49,945 nt of DNA from Oscillibacter sp. (GTDB lineage: Bacteria; Bacillota; Clostridia; Oscillospirales; Oscillospiraceae): NCBI GenBank assembly GCA_022791135.1, contig JAAVYM010000107.1, positions 1 through 49,945 of the forward strand, given 5' to 3'. The notes beneath the pieces were generated by a model that was given only the letters and a program-made list of their open reading frames with translations, was not told where the DNA came from and ran no database searches. Below, one piece after another: positions 1-8,007 of the stretch. The position numbers and the translations under genes are program-made. Numbering within the stretch: the stretch's first letter is position 1; each line of letters begins with the position of its first letter.

Positions 1-57
1 CCTTGGCTATATAGATTCCAGCATCACTATTTCCCCAAAACGAAAGGAGAAGATCTG

Positions 58-1380
58 ATGAAGAAGAAACTCTTTGCGCTGCTGATGGCCCTGGTAATGG
101 TCCTCAGCCTGGCCGCCTGCGGCGGCGACAAGGGCGGCGACGCCCAGCAGCCCGCCGGTTCCGGCGACTCCAGCGCTTCCGGCGATTCTAGCGGTGCCCA
201 GCAATCTACCCTGCCCGTGGGCTATGACATGGAAACCGACACAAATAATTACGGCCCCTATTACGATGAGTGGAGCGACATGACCGACGAGGAACTCTAC
301 GAGATGGCCAAGCAGGAGGCCGCCAATGGTGCGAAGGAAATCACCGTCTACGCCACCTCCTCCAAGATGTTGAAGGCGGAGGACCCCTTTGAGACGCTGT
401 ATCCCGAGCTGGATCTGGTCGTGGCCGACTTGGACTCCGACGAGGTTCTGAGCAAAGCCCAGATCGAAAACGAGACCAATAACATCACCGCCGACGTGCT
501 CCAGACCAAGGACGTTAACGGCGAAGTGTTCCACGAGTACTATGCCAACGGCGTAATCGTCCCCTTCTATCCCAAAGACATCTGCTCCCACATCTCCGAG
601 GAGAATCTGAAATACAGTTACCCCTTGTATTCTTCTCAGGCTTTCTGGTATTATAATACCGAGGCGTTCCCCGACGGCCAGCCCATCCACAGCTGGTGGG
701 AGATCATCGAGAAGGATGAGGCCGGCAACCAGAAATTCGCCCTGTACACCAAGGAAATCGGTCAGGAGACCGCGTACCTCAGCCTGTTTGCCAGCTTCAT
801 CAACAACGCCGATGAGATGGAGCAGTCCTACAAGGACACCTATGGAAAGGACCTGGAGTACACCTATGACGCTTCCAGCTTCAACTTCGAGGTGCCCGAG
901 AACAACGCCGGCGTGGAGTACCTGTGGCGCTTCACCCAGGCCAAGATGACCTTCATCGGCGACGGCGACGAGCTGGTGCTGGCCGTCCACAACTCCACCG
1001 CCGATAAGCCCGCCCTGGCTCTGGCCTCTGCCGGCAAGATCGAAAACCGCGAGGAGTCCGGCTACAACATCGACTGGTGCATCAACCTCAGCCCCTACAC
1101 CGCCCTGCTGAACACGGAAAGCATGTTCGTTGTCAGCGGCTGCGACAACCCCGCCGGCGCCCGTCTCTTCATCCGCTACATCACCGGCGGCGCGGACTGC
1201 CAGAGCGGCGGCCTGGAACCCTTCACCAAGGTCGGCAACTGGCCCCTGCGCGACGACTTCGTCGACGAGAAGAACCCCGCCAAGCTGGCCGACCTGGGCG
1301 CCCGCGCCAACGACCTGGTTTCCATCTACGAGATCTATCCCGACGTGCAGGATATGTGGATGTACTGGCTGAATCAGTGA
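58..1380 (+). CDS. ABC transporter solute-binding lipoprotein (family 1 type)
   Basis: This is the extracytoplasmic binding component of an ABC importer. It captures a solute outside the membrane and passes it to a permease that is not in this window. Residues 1-21 form a lipoprotein signal ending in LAAC (Cys21), followed by a Gly/Ser/Asp-rich flexible linker to about residue 55. The mature part from about residue 90 (ITVYATSS) resembles family 1 binding proteins of the ferric-iron/polyamine class. That class is judged from overall pattern, and the ligand cannot be read. The ATG at 58 sits 8 nt after AAAGGAG (43-49). A strong terminator follows directly, so this is the last gene of its unit. 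Any permease and ATPase genes would lie before base 1. Bases 1-57 contain only the ribosome binding site. Confidence 0.85.
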   Translation: MKKKLFALLMALVMVLSLAACGGDKGGDAQQPAGSGDSSASGDSSGAQQSTLPVGYDMETDTNNYGPYYDEWSDMTDEELYEMAKQEAANGAKEITVYATSSKMLKAEDPFETLYPELDLVVADLDSDEVLSKAQIENETNNITADVLQTKDVNGEVFHEYYANGVIVPFYPKDICSHISEENLKYSYPLYSSQAFWYYNTEAFPDGQPIHSWWEIIEKDEAGNQKFALYTKEIGQETAYLSLFASFINNADEMEQSYKDTYGKDLEYTYDASSFNFEVPENNAGVEYLWRFTQAKMTFIGDGDELVLAVHNSTADKPALALASAGKIENREESGYNIDWCINLSPYTALLNTESMFVVSGCDNPAGARLFIRYITGGADCQSGGLEPFTKVGNWPLRDDFVDEKNPAKLADLGARANDLVSIYEIYPDVQDMWMYWLNQ

Positions 1381-1415
1381 CTCCAGCCTTTATCGCCGCG
1401 ATTCACAGCTAAGCT

Positions 1416-1447
1416 GGGCGGGCGGCCATCCGGCCGCCCGCCCTTTT
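1416..1447 (+). terminator. Intrinsic terminator after the solute-binding gene
   Basis: A perfect 12-bp GC stem (1416-1427 with 1432-1443, loop ATCC) is followed by TTTT. It lies 36 bases after the solute-binding protein stop and should end that transcript. Confidence 0.85.
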
Positions 1448-1450
1448 CTC

Positions 1451-1520
1451 CAAGAAGCTGTATTCAAAGGCGAGAAACCGTTTCGCCCTCCCGTCTATGA
1501 ATACAGTTTCTTGCGTTTTT
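1451..1520 (+). promoter_or_regulatory. Long hairpin with T-tract touching the next ribosome binding site
   Basis: A 15-bp outer stem pairs 1451-1465 with 1499-1513 and contains one G-U pair. It encloses an inner GGCG..AAAC / GTTT..CGCC hairpin (1469-1486) and is followed by CG and TTTTT (1516-1520). The next bases, AAGGAGG (1521-1527), are the ribosome binding site of the gene at 1534. No room for a promoter is left between hairpin and gene. The structure could be an attenuator, a second terminator, or a small palindromic repeat unit. The fold is seen directly; the function is inferred. Confidence 0.5.
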
Positions 1521-1533
1521 AAGGAGGAATCCC

Positions 1534-2082
1534 ATGGCAAATCCCATCCGGCAAAAAGAAATTGACGAACAGGTCGGCAAATTTGCCGATAAGTTCTGGG
1601 GCGCGTTCCAGATGATGGAAAACGGCAGGGTGAAGAGCACCCTTATGCTCTACTCCTTCTGCCTCTGCTGGGTTCTGCTGGCAGTCTACGGCGGCTGCTT
1701 CGCCCTGATCAACCCCTGGCTGGACTCCTTGCTCAAGAGCGCGGGACTCCCCGTTCTGGCAATCACCCTTCTGGAGGCGCTTCTCCCCGCTGCGGCGGGC
1801 ACGGCGGCGGCCTCTTTGGTGTGGCTTCTGCCCGGAGACAAGCGCTTGCTCCCTGCCGCCTATATCTGGCTGGCACTGCTGATGCTGGCATGCCTGGTGG
1901 CGCTGATTCTCCTGATGGGCTGGGATAGCTGGGACAGCGTTTCGCTGGTCCTCCACTTTTTCGGGATGTTCGTGCTGGCCCCTCTGGCAACGGGGCTGGG
2001 TGCGTCCTTCCTGGCGTACCATCTATACTCGAAAAAAAGGCCCCCTGCCGAAGACCCGGCACGGCCTTGGAAAAGGCAGTGA
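1534..2082 (+). CDS. Hypothetical four-helix membrane protein
   Basis: I do not recognise this 182-residue protein. An amphipathic, charged N-terminus (about 1-35) is followed by four hydrophobic segments at roughly 40-65, 70-100, 108-130 and 138-165. A short basic C-terminal tail (KKRPP.., WKRQ) should lie in the cytoplasm. The start is fixed by AAGGAGG 6 nt upstream. It precedes a HAD hydrolase by 5 nt and probably shares its transcript. The hairpin at 1451-1520 lies immediately before its ribosome binding site, so its expression may be controlled by read-through. No catalytic motif is visible. Confidence 0.7.
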   Translation: MANPIRQKEIDEQVGKFADKFWGAFQMMENGRVKSTLMLYSFCLCWVLLAVYGGCFALINPWLDSLLKSAGLPVLAITLLEALLPAAAGTAAASLVWLLPGDKRLLPAAYIWLALLMLACLVALILLMGWDSWDSVSLVLHFFGMFVLAPLATGLGASFLAYHLYSKKRPPAEDPARPWKRQ

Positions 2083-2087
2083 GAATT

Positions 2088-2852
2088 ATGATCAATACCG
2101 TATTGTTTGATATGGGCGGAACCCTGGAAGATATCTGCATCGACGAAGCCAGCAAGATTGCCTCCGCCGAGGGCGTTCTCCGCATTCTGGCGTCCCACGG
2201 TCATCCTCTGTCCCTGGACGTCCCTGCCGCTATCCAGGCCTTCGCCGAGGGCTGGGACCGCTACGCAGCCTACCGCGGACCCACAAACCGGGAGCTGAAG
2301 CCCGAGGAGATCTGGGGCAACTATGTTCTCACGGGGCTGGGAGTGGACTTCGAAACCGTGAAGCCCTTTGCCGAGGAGCTGGCCCACATGTGGGAGGTCA
2401 CCCACTATCACCGTCATCTCCGCCCCCACGTGCAGGAGATGCTGGAGGGGCTGAAAAGCCTTGGCATGAAACTGGGCGTCATCAGCAACACCGCCAGCCT
2501 CTACCAGGTGTTCCGGACTCTGGAGGAGTACGGCATCCGGGATTACTTCCAGGACGTGACCCTCTCCTCCGTCACCGGCTATCGAAAGCCCGATCCCAAC
2601 ATCTTCCTGGTGTCCCTGAACCAGATCCGCTCCGGCCCCGAGACCTGTGCTTACGTGGGCGACACCTACTCCCGGGACGTGATTGGCCCCCAGCGGCTGG
2701 GCTTCGACACCACGTTCCATATCCACTCCTTCCTCACACAATCCCGGGATACCGACGTGCCCAAGGAGATCCGGGCCACCTTTACCATTCAAGACATCTA
2801 TGAGGTTTACACGATCCTGCGGGACCGCGCAAACGGAAAGGCGGTGTCCTAA
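2088..2852 (+). CDS. HAD-superfamily hydrolase
   Basis: Probable phosphatase of the haloacid dehalogenase superfamily, acting on a small cytoplasmic phosphate ester. Motif I is FDMGGT near residues 7-12. The nucleophile Asp is present, but the second Asp of the usual DxD is Gly, as in many HAD-IA members. Motif II is ISNT near 130, motif III is the Lys in YRKPDP near 166, and motif IV is GDTYSRD near 190. The ATG at 2088 is preferred over an in-frame TTG at 2067 inside the preceding gene, because the protein then begins directly with the first beta strand (MINTVLFDMGG). The stop overlaps the ATG of the VOC gene (TAATG), so the two are translationally coupled. The substrate is unknown. Confidence 0.85.
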   Translation: MINTVLFDMGGTLEDICIDEASKIASAEGVLRILASHGHPLSLDVPAAIQAFAEGWDRYAAYRGPTNRELKPEEIWGNYVLTGLGVDFETVKPFAEELAHMWEVTHYHRHLRPHVQEMLEGLKSLGMKLGVISNTASLYQVFRTLEEYGIRDYFQDVTLSSVTGYRKPDPNIFLVSLNQIRSGPETCAYVGDTYSRDVIGPQRLGFDTTFHIHSFLTQSRDTDVPKEIRATFTIQDIYEVYTILRDRANGKAVS

Positions 2853-3211
2853 TGCTGACCTTTAACCACTTTAATTTCAATGTCACCGACCTGGAGCGCT
2901 CCCTTGCCTTTTACAAGGAGGCGCTGGGCCTGTCCCCGGTCCGCCGGAAAGAGGCGGACGACGGCAGCTTTGTCCTCGTTTTCCTGGGGGACCGGCGGAC
3001 CACCTTCCGCCTGGAGCTGACGTGGCTGCGGGACCATCCCCAGAAATATGACCTGGGGGAGTGTGAATTCCATTTGGCCATGAAGGCCGAGGATTACGAG
3101 GCCGCCTACGCCAAGCACAAGGAAATGGGCTGCATCTGCTTCGAGAACCCCGCCATGGGCATCTACTTCATCAGCGACCCGGACGGGTACTGGATTGAGA
3201 TCATTCCCTGA
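2852..3211 (+). CDS. VOC-family protein (glyoxalase/dioxygenase fold)
   Basis: This 119-residue single-module vicinal oxygen chelate protein resembles lactoylglutathione lyase-like enzymes. It starts with the typical beta strand FNHFNFNVTDLERSLAFY and ends with SDPDGYWIEIIP, where the Glu is a standard metal ligand position. Other possible ligands are His6, the Glu in RLEL near 53 and the His in EFHLAM near 73. The length matches one VOC domain that dimerises to complete two active sites. Its start overlaps the HAD stop. A strong bidirectional terminator follows. The reaction cannot be assigned; it could be a glyoxalase-type isomerase or a resistance protein. Confidence 0.8.
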   Translation: MLTFNHFNFNVTDLERSLAFYKEALGLSPVRRKEADDGSFVLVFLGDRRTTFRLELTWLRDHPQKYDLGECEFHLAMKAEDYEAAYAKHKEMGCICFENPAMGIYFISDPDGYWIEIIP

Positions 3212-3214
3212 TCG

Positions 3215-3248
3215 AAAGACCGCCAGCCTTTTAGGCTGGCGGTCTTTT
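3215..3248. terminator. Bidirectional terminator between VOC gene and YfcC-family gene
   Basis: A 15-bp stem pairs 3215-3229 with 3233-3247 around a short loop. It has A-runs on its left and TTTT on its right, so it can end transcripts from both converging genes. Confidence 0.85.
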
Positions 3249-3260
3249 CGGCCCTGCGGC

Positions 3261-4649
3261 CTATCCTATCCAAACCCCCACGACCAAAAACACCACGGTC
3301 AGCAGGAAGAAATATAAAATCAGCTTCCAGACGTACTTTACCCATTTGTCATAGGGCACATGCCCCAGGGCCAGGGCCCCCATCACCACCGCCGCCGTGG
3401 GCGTGATGATGTTCACTAGGCCCGAGGCGGACTGGAACGCCGTCACGACCAGGTCGCCTCCCACACCTGCGAAGCGCCCCAGGGGCGCCACCACCGGCAC
3501 GGACAGCGTCGCCAGGCCGGAGGAAGATGGAATCAATACCGTCAGCGGCAGATACAGCAGGTACACCAGCAGCACAAAGCTGACCGGTCCCGTACCGGAG
3601 AGGGCCTCCTCCCCCCAGTGGAGGATGGTACCCGTGATCTGGCCGTCGTTCATCAGCACGGTAATGCCCCGGCTGATGCCGATGATCAGCGCCACGCCCA
3701 GCAGGTCCGCGCAGCCCGCCACGTAGGTCTCGGCGATCTCCTCCTCGCTCATGTGGTCGATGAGTCCGATCACCACGCCGCCCACCAGGAACAGGGCGCT
3801 GAGTTCCGGGAACCACCAGCCCAGCACCGGCAGGGGCAGTCCCATCTCGTCGAAGGGAATAACCCCGTAGACCATCACCAGGAACGTCAGAGTGAAGAGG
3901 GCCATGATGGCCTTCCGCCTGGGGGTAAACTCCACGGATTCCTCCATATTAGCCCAGATTTTCCCCGCGCCCACGCCCACGACGGACCGGGCGGGGTCCT
4001 TTTTCACCTTGGCGGCGTATGACATGACGAACCAGATGGACGCACCCTCAAAGACCAGCCACTGGATCGCCCGGAGGAGGATGCCCTCCCCCAGGGAGAC
4101 CCCGGCGAAGCCCGCCGCGATGCCCGTGGCAAAGGGGTTCACCGTAGAGCTGATGATCCCCGCCCCGGCTCCCAGTAAAATAACGGAAATGCCCACCACG
4201 GCGTCATAGCCCGCCGCCAGGAACACCGGTATCAGCAGGGGGTAGAAGGCCATGGTCTCCTCCCACATGCCGTAGGTGGTGCCCCCCAGGCCAAAGGCCA
4301 GCATGAGAATGGGAATCAGCCACTTCTCCCGGCCGCCCAGGCGCTGGATGATGCGCCCCACCCCGGCGTCCACTGCCCCGGTCTTCATCACCACGCCCAG
4401 GAAGCCGCCCACCATCAGGATGAATACGCACACGTCCACCGCGTCGTAAAAGCCGGAGAAGGCCGCCTTCAGCACCGCGCTCACCCCCTGGGGGCTGGGC
4501 GCCACGGTGTGATAGGTTCCCGCCACCGGCGCTTCGTTGGCGTAGGTGTAGGTCCCCGCCGGAACCAGCCAGGTGGAAACCGCCACCAGGACAATCAGCG
4601 AAAACAAGATGGTGTATGCCGTGGGCATACGGAATTTCGCTCTTTTCAA
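3261..4649 (-). CDS. YfcC-family carrier, probable arginine/ornithine transporter of the ADI operon
   Basis: A polytopic membrane protein of 462 residues with about 11-12 hydrophobic segments, of the YfcC family (distant relatives of DcuC and basic amino acid carriers). Characteristic stretches include ILMVGGFLGVVMKTGA near 77-92, GGTTYGMWEE near 122 and STVNPFATG near 168. It is the third gene of an arginine deiminase operon, 15 nt after ornithine carbamoyltransferase. That is the usual place of the arginine/ornithine antiporter ArcD, so exchange of arginine for ornithine is the likely job. This is inferred from context; the family also includes other anion and amino acid carriers. The start is TTG at 4649, with GGGGGA upstream and no better ATG. 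The gene ends at the bidirectional terminator 3215-3248. Confidence 0.85.
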   Translation of the reverse strand: MKRAKFRMPTAYTILFSLIVLVAVSTWLVPAGTYTYANEAPVAGTYHTVAPSPQGVSAVLKAAFSGFYDAVDVCVFILMVGGFLGVVMKTGAVDAGVGRIIQRLGGREKWLIPILMLAFGLGGTTYGMWEETMAFYPLLIPVFLAAGYDAVVGISVILLGAGAGIISSTVNPFATGIAAGFAGVSLGEGILLRAIQWLVFEGASIWFVMSYAAKVKKDPARSVVGVGAGKIWANMEESVEFTPRRKAIMALFTLTFLVMVYGVIPFDEMGLPLPVLGWWFPELSALFLVGGVVIGLIDHMSEEEIAETYVAGCADLLGVALIIGISRGITVLMNDGQITGTILHWGEEALSGTGPVSFVLLVYLLYLPLTVLIPSSSGLATLSVPVVAPLGRFAGVGGDLVVTAFQSASGLVNIITPTAAVVMGALALGHVPYDKWVKYVWKLILYFFLLTVVFLVVGVWIG

Positions 4650-4664
4650 AGGGATTCCCCCTTT

Positions 4665-5663
4665 TTACTTTCCTATCGTGGCGACAAGCACGGCCTTGAT
4701 GGAATGCATCCGGTTCTCCGCCTCGTCGAAGACCACGCTGTGGCGGCCCCGGAAGACCTCGTCGGTGACCTCCCGGATATCCACCCCCTTTTCCTGCCAC
4801 TCCTTGGCCAGTTTCGTCTCGAAGTCGTGGAAGGAGGGCAGGCAGTGCATATAGAGCACATCGGGGTTTTCTGTGGCCTTCATGGTTTCCTCCGTCACCC
4901 GGTAGGGGGAGAGGAGAGCCGCGCGCTTCGGGATCAGGTCCTCCTCGCCCATGGAGGCCCAGATGTCGCCGTAGATCATGTCCGCGCCCTTGAGCGAACC
5001 CATGTCGTCGGTGATCTCGATGAGGCCGCCGTTCTTCCGCGCCTCGGCGAAGACCCGCTTAATCAGCTCCTGATCCATCTGCTGGGCCAGCTCCTGGGGC
5101 CCCAGGCCCACGAAGTGCATACCCATCTTCGCCGCGCCAATCATCCAGGCGTAGCACATGTTGTTCCGCACGTCGCCGGGGAAAACCACCTTCATCTTGT
5201 TCAGGGGCTTTTGGCAGTGCTCCTCCAGGGTCATCATGTCCGCCAGAATCTGAGTGGGGTGGTCCCAGTCGGTGAGGCCGTTCCAGACCGGAACGCCGGA
5301 CCACTTCGCCAAATCCTCCACAACCTTCTGGGCGTAGCCCCGGTACTCAATGCCGTCAAAGAAGCGGCCCAGCACCTTGGCGGAGTCCTCCAGGGACTCC
5401 TTTTTGCCCATCTGGGAGCTGCCCGCATCCAGATAAGTGACGTGAGCGCCCTCCTGAGTGGCAGCCACCTCGAAGGAGCAGCGGGTGCGGGTGGAGGTCT
5501 TCTCAAAGAGCAGCACAATGTGCTTGCCCTTTAGAGTGGGTTCGCAGATTCCTGCCCGGCGCTTGGCCTTTAAATCGTGACCCAGGTCCAGCAGAAAGCG
5601 GATCTCCTGAGGAGTGAAGTCCTCCAGAGTCAAAAAGCTCCGGCCTTTTAAGTTTACAGCCAT
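4665..5663 (-). CDS. arcB: Ornithine carbamoyltransferase (catabolic)
   Basis: Interconverts citrulline plus phosphate with ornithine plus carbamoyl phosphate in the cytoplasm. The 332 residues carry the complete signature: STRTR at 57-61 (carbamoyl phosphate site), HPTQ at 135-138, the GDIWASMG stretch near 232-239 and HCLP at 273-276 (ornithine/catalytic Cys loop). Its place between arginine deiminase and a carrier indicates the catabolic ArcB role rather than biosynthetic ArgF. Sequence alone does not separate the two. The start ATG at 5663 follows AAAGGA. The 114-nt gap to arcA holds two hairpins that may lower or process the downstream message. Carbamate kinase, needed to draw ATP from carbamoyl phosphate, is not in the window. 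Confidence 0.95.
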   Translation of the reverse strand: MAVNLKGRSFLTLEDFTPQEIRFLLDLGHDLKAKRRAGICEPTLKGKHIVLLFEKTSTRTRCSFEVAATQEGAHVTYLDAGSSQMGKKESLEDSAKVLGRFFDGIEYRGYAQKVVEDLAKWSGVPVWNGLTDWDHPTQILADMMTLEEHCQKPLNKMKVVFPGDVRNNMCYAWMIGAAKMGMHFVGLGPQELAQQMDQELIKRVFAEARKNGGLIEITDDMGSLKGADMIYGDIWASMGEEDLIPKRAALLSPYRVTEETMKATENPDVLYMHCLPSFHDFETKLAKEWQEKGVDIREVTDEVFRGRHSVVFDEAENRMHSIKAVLVATIGK

Positions 5664-5692
5664 AATTATCGTCCTTTCTTGTCAAAAAAGCT

Positions 5693-5740
5693 TGCCCCGC
5701 GGGGCAGAACCCCCGTTTCCCCCTTCAAGAGGAAACCGGG
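5693..5740 (-). promoter_or_regulatory. Two hairpins in the arcA-arcB spacer
   Basis: Reading with transcription, a 6-bp stem with one mismatch and a 3-bp extension (5712-5720 with 5731-5740) is followed by the 14-bp palindrome TGCCCCGCGGGGCA (5693-5706). A TTTTTT run comes after it. This resembles a weak intrinsic terminator or processing site that would make arcA more abundant than the downstream genes. The structures are seen; the effect is inferred. Confidence 0.4.
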
Positions 5741-5777
5741 CGCAGTCCAGATGGGCAGGGGATTCCTGCCGGGGTCC

Positions 5778-7004
5778 TTACGGGTCGTCTCTCCAAAGGG
5801 GCATAGACATGCATCGCGGCCCGCCCCGCCCCCGGGACAGCTCCGCACTGGGAATCGTGTGGACCTTAATCCCCGCTTCCTCCAGGGAGCGGTTTGTCAC
5901 GTAGTTCCGCGAGTATACCACCACCTCGCCCGGAGCGATAGCCAGAGTGTTGCTGCCGTCGTTCCACTGCTCCCGGGCCGCGTCCACCGCACTGCCCCGG
6001 CCGCACTCGATCAGTGTCACACTGTCCAGGCCCAGATGCTCCTTCAGAATGTCCTCCAGGCGGCCGTCCTTCTGCTCAATCTTCATCTTTCTGTTCTCGT
6101 CCAGCTCCATCACGTACACAGTGATGCTGGACAAAATATTGGGATGAACCGTGAACTTGTCCCGATCCACCATGGTGAACACCGTGTCCAGATGCATAAA
6201 GGACCGGCTCTTGGGGATGTTGAAGGCCAGGATTTTCCGGAAGCCCGTCTTCGGGTGGGTCAGCACCGCCTCCGCCAGGGTGTCAATGGAATCCCCCTTC
6301 GTCCTCTGGGAGATGCCCACCGCCAGAACCTGGGGACTGAGAATCAGGATGTCCCCGCCCTCCAGAGAGGAAACCTCGCCCCGGTCGTACCACCGGGGGG
6401 CGTGCATATACTCCGGATTGTGCTCAAAAATGAACTTGCCAAACAGCGTCTCCCGGTTCCGGGTGGCGGTGAGCATCTTGTGGATGGACACGCCGGTGCC
6501 GATGGTAGCAAAGGGGTCCCGGGTAAAATAGAGGTTCGGCATGGGGTCCACCACGAAGGGATAGCCGTCCTCGGCGGCGGAGAGCAGGTCCGCCAGCTTC
6601 TCGCTCTCGCCCTGGAGCTGGCTCTTGCGCACGCCTGCCATCATGGTGGACACCATCTGCTTATCCGGCATCTTGCCCAGGTACTCTCCCAAGAGCACCC
6701 GGCTCCGCTTGTCCTTGATGCCCGCCTCATCCAGGAACTGGACCACCAGCTCTTGGCGAACCTCGTTGCTGGTGATGGAATTCACCACCAGATCCGTGAG
6801 GTAGACCACCTCCACGCCCTGCTGGCGCAGGCACTCGGCAAAGGCATCGTGCTCTTTCTGGGCCTCTCGGAGGTAGGGAATGTCGTCAAATAAAAGCCGC
6901 TCCAGATACTCCGGCATCAGGTTTTCCAACTCCTGCCCGGGGCGGTGGAGCAGGACCTTTTTCAGCCGTCCGATCTCGGAGGTGTTATGGATTCCCGTTT
7001 CCAA
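5778..7004 (-). CDS. arcA: Arginine deiminase
   Basis: Hydrolyses arginine to citrulline and ammonia, the first step of the arginine deiminase pathway, which gives ATP and acid protection under anaerobiosis. The length (408) is normal. Motifs include FTRDP in the substrate loop, HLDTVFTMVD with the catalytic His, and the C-terminal GRGGPRCMSMPL with the nucleophile Cys398. The start is TTG at 7004, supported by GAAGGAG 9 nt upstream, and no in-frame ATG fits. It is the first gene of arcA-arcB-carrier on the minus strand. The 5-prime region (7005-7120) lies directly behind the terminator of the GNAT gene, so the operon promoter must be there. No clear consensus box or ArgR site was found. Confidence 0.96.
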   Translation of the reverse strand: METGIHNTSEIGRLKKVLLHRPGQELENLMPEYLERLLFDDIPYLREAQKEHDAFAECLRQQGVEVVYLTDLVVNSITSNEVRQELVVQFLDEAGIKDKRSRVLLGEYLGKMPDKQMVSTMMAGVRKSQLQGESEKLADLLSAAEDGYPFVVDPMPNLYFTRDPFATIGTGVSIHKMLTATRNRETLFGKFIFEHNPEYMHAPRWYDRGEVSSLEGGDILILSPQVLAVGISQRTKGDSIDTLAEAVLTHPKTGFRKILAFNIPKSRSFMHLDTVFTMVDRDKFTVHPNILSSITVYVMELDENRKMKIEQKDGRLEDILKEHLGLDSVTLIECGRGSAVDAAREQWNDGSNTLAIAPGEVVVYSRNYVTNRSLEEAGIKVHTIPSAELSRGRGGPRCMSMPLWRDDP

Positions 7005-7120
7005 ATGGGTTCACTCCTTCTGCGTATAAATCGTTGGGTGGTCTTAGGGTCTCTGATTTTCCCGTTTTCATGCGCGGCGCCAAAAATTTTGCCGCCGCGC
7101 CGCCTCTTTTCCAGGCATTG

Positions 7121-7158
7121 GAAAAACCGGAGGCAGCTTCATAAAAAGCCGCCTCCGG
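7121..7158 (-). terminator. Terminator of the GNAT gene
   Basis: On the minus strand an 8-bp plus 4-bp stem (7151-7158 with 7127-7134, inner arms 7146-7149 with 7136-7139) is followed by a run of five T. It separates the GNAT transcript from the arc operon. Confidence 0.8.
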
Positions 7159-7173
7159 TCATTTTGAAATCAT

Positions 7174-7617
7174 TCAGCTCAGAATCTTGTCGTACGCCAG
7201 CTTTGCGCTGCCCTGGAACACGACGGTTCCGCAGTTCACAAATCCATTTTTAGTAAGAATATGCTGCATCCGCTTATTCGGGAAGTCCGTGTCCACGCGG
7301 ATAATGGAGACTCCCTTCTGCTGGCACAACTCCTCGATCAGCCGGAACGAGGCCTCCGCCAGACCCATTCCCCGGAAGGCCGAATGAAACGCCATCCGAT
7401 GCACGACGGCATAAGGTCCCTCCAGCCGCCACGCACCCTCAATATTTTGATAGGCCGGCTCCCCGTCAAAATCGATGCACATGTACCCGGCAATCTTTCC
7501 ATCCGTCAGGAGGGCGTAGCCTTTGTCCGCCCGAATATCCTCCCGTACCGTATCCAACGTGGGATAGTCCTCGGTCCACTGGGTAAAGCCCTGTTCTTTC
7601 TGGAACCTCCGGCCCAT
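7174..7617 (-). CDS. GNAT-family N-acetyltransferase
   Basis: This 147-residue protein probably transfers an acetyl group from acetyl-CoA to a small molecule or protein amine. The acetyl-CoA loop is recognisable as RMAFHSAFRGMGLAEASF (about 92-109), followed by NKRMQHILTKNGF near 128, the usual C-terminal motif of the fold. The start at 7617 (MGRRF) is chosen because GGAGGAG lies 7-8 nt upstream. The reading frame continues upstream to 7854 but has no ribosome binding site and no recognisable sequence. The gene is transcribed alone, from a promoter near 7920-7949 to the terminator at 7121-7158. The substrate is unknown. Confidence 0.8.
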   Translation of the reverse strand: MGRRFQKEQGFTQWTEDYPTLDTVREDIRADKGYALLTDGKIAGYMCIDFDGEPAYQNIEGAWRLEGPYAVVHRMAFHSAFRGMGLAEASFRLIEELCQQKGVSIIRVDTDFPNKRMQHILTKNGFVNCGTVVFQGSAKLAYDKILS

Positions 7618-7919
7618 ATCAATTACTCCTCCGCGTGTTCCGCCGCCGCAAGCGCAAGTGTGTTCATGGGTATACATCCTTTCTGTGTTCTGGACGCCGC
7701 GGCAATCGTTTTTCTGGGAAGGCCCGGCTTGGCCCGTGTTCTGTTTGTAACCGCCAGCACAGAGGAAAGAAAGCACATTTTCCGTGCCGCACCGCAAGCC
7801 GTGTATACACCCGGCAGCGCCCGGCCTCCTTGGAAACGTCCGCACACCTTTCACGCCGTTGGGCTTGTCACCCCGTCGGTTGAAAAAAAGCGTTTCACCT
7901 TTCCGCCTACGTTGTCTCC
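7618..7919 (-). other. Long untranslated leader of the GNAT gene
   Basis: About 300 nt separate the predicted promoter from the GNAT start. I see no convincing gene, T-box motif or riboswitch core here. The stretch is GC-mixed, with one T7 run on the minus strand at about 7883-7889. It could contain an uncharacterised leader, or the promoter call could be wrong. Confidence 0.3.
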
Positions 7920-7949
7920 ATTATACCTCGGAACCATCTCTTTTGTAAA
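7920..7949 (-). promoter_or_regulatory. Sigma-A-type promoter for the GNAT gene
   Basis: On the minus strand TTTACA (7944-7949), an 18-nt spacer and TATAAT (7920-7925) form a near-consensus promoter directed at the GNAT gene. Confidence 0.55.
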
Positions 7950-8007
7950 ACAAAAAATATTCAAATCTATACTTCAAGATTTTCGAACATTTTTTGGGGG
8001 GAACGGT

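Noticed and set aside
7618..7854. Extension of the GNAT protein upstream to 7854
   Set aside because: No ribosome binding site at the earlier start and a non-conserved, Cys/Gly-rich translation; GGAGGAG fixes the start at 7617.
7618..7919. T-box or riboswitch in the long GNAT leader
   Set aside because: No T-box sequence or recognisable aptamer core was found.
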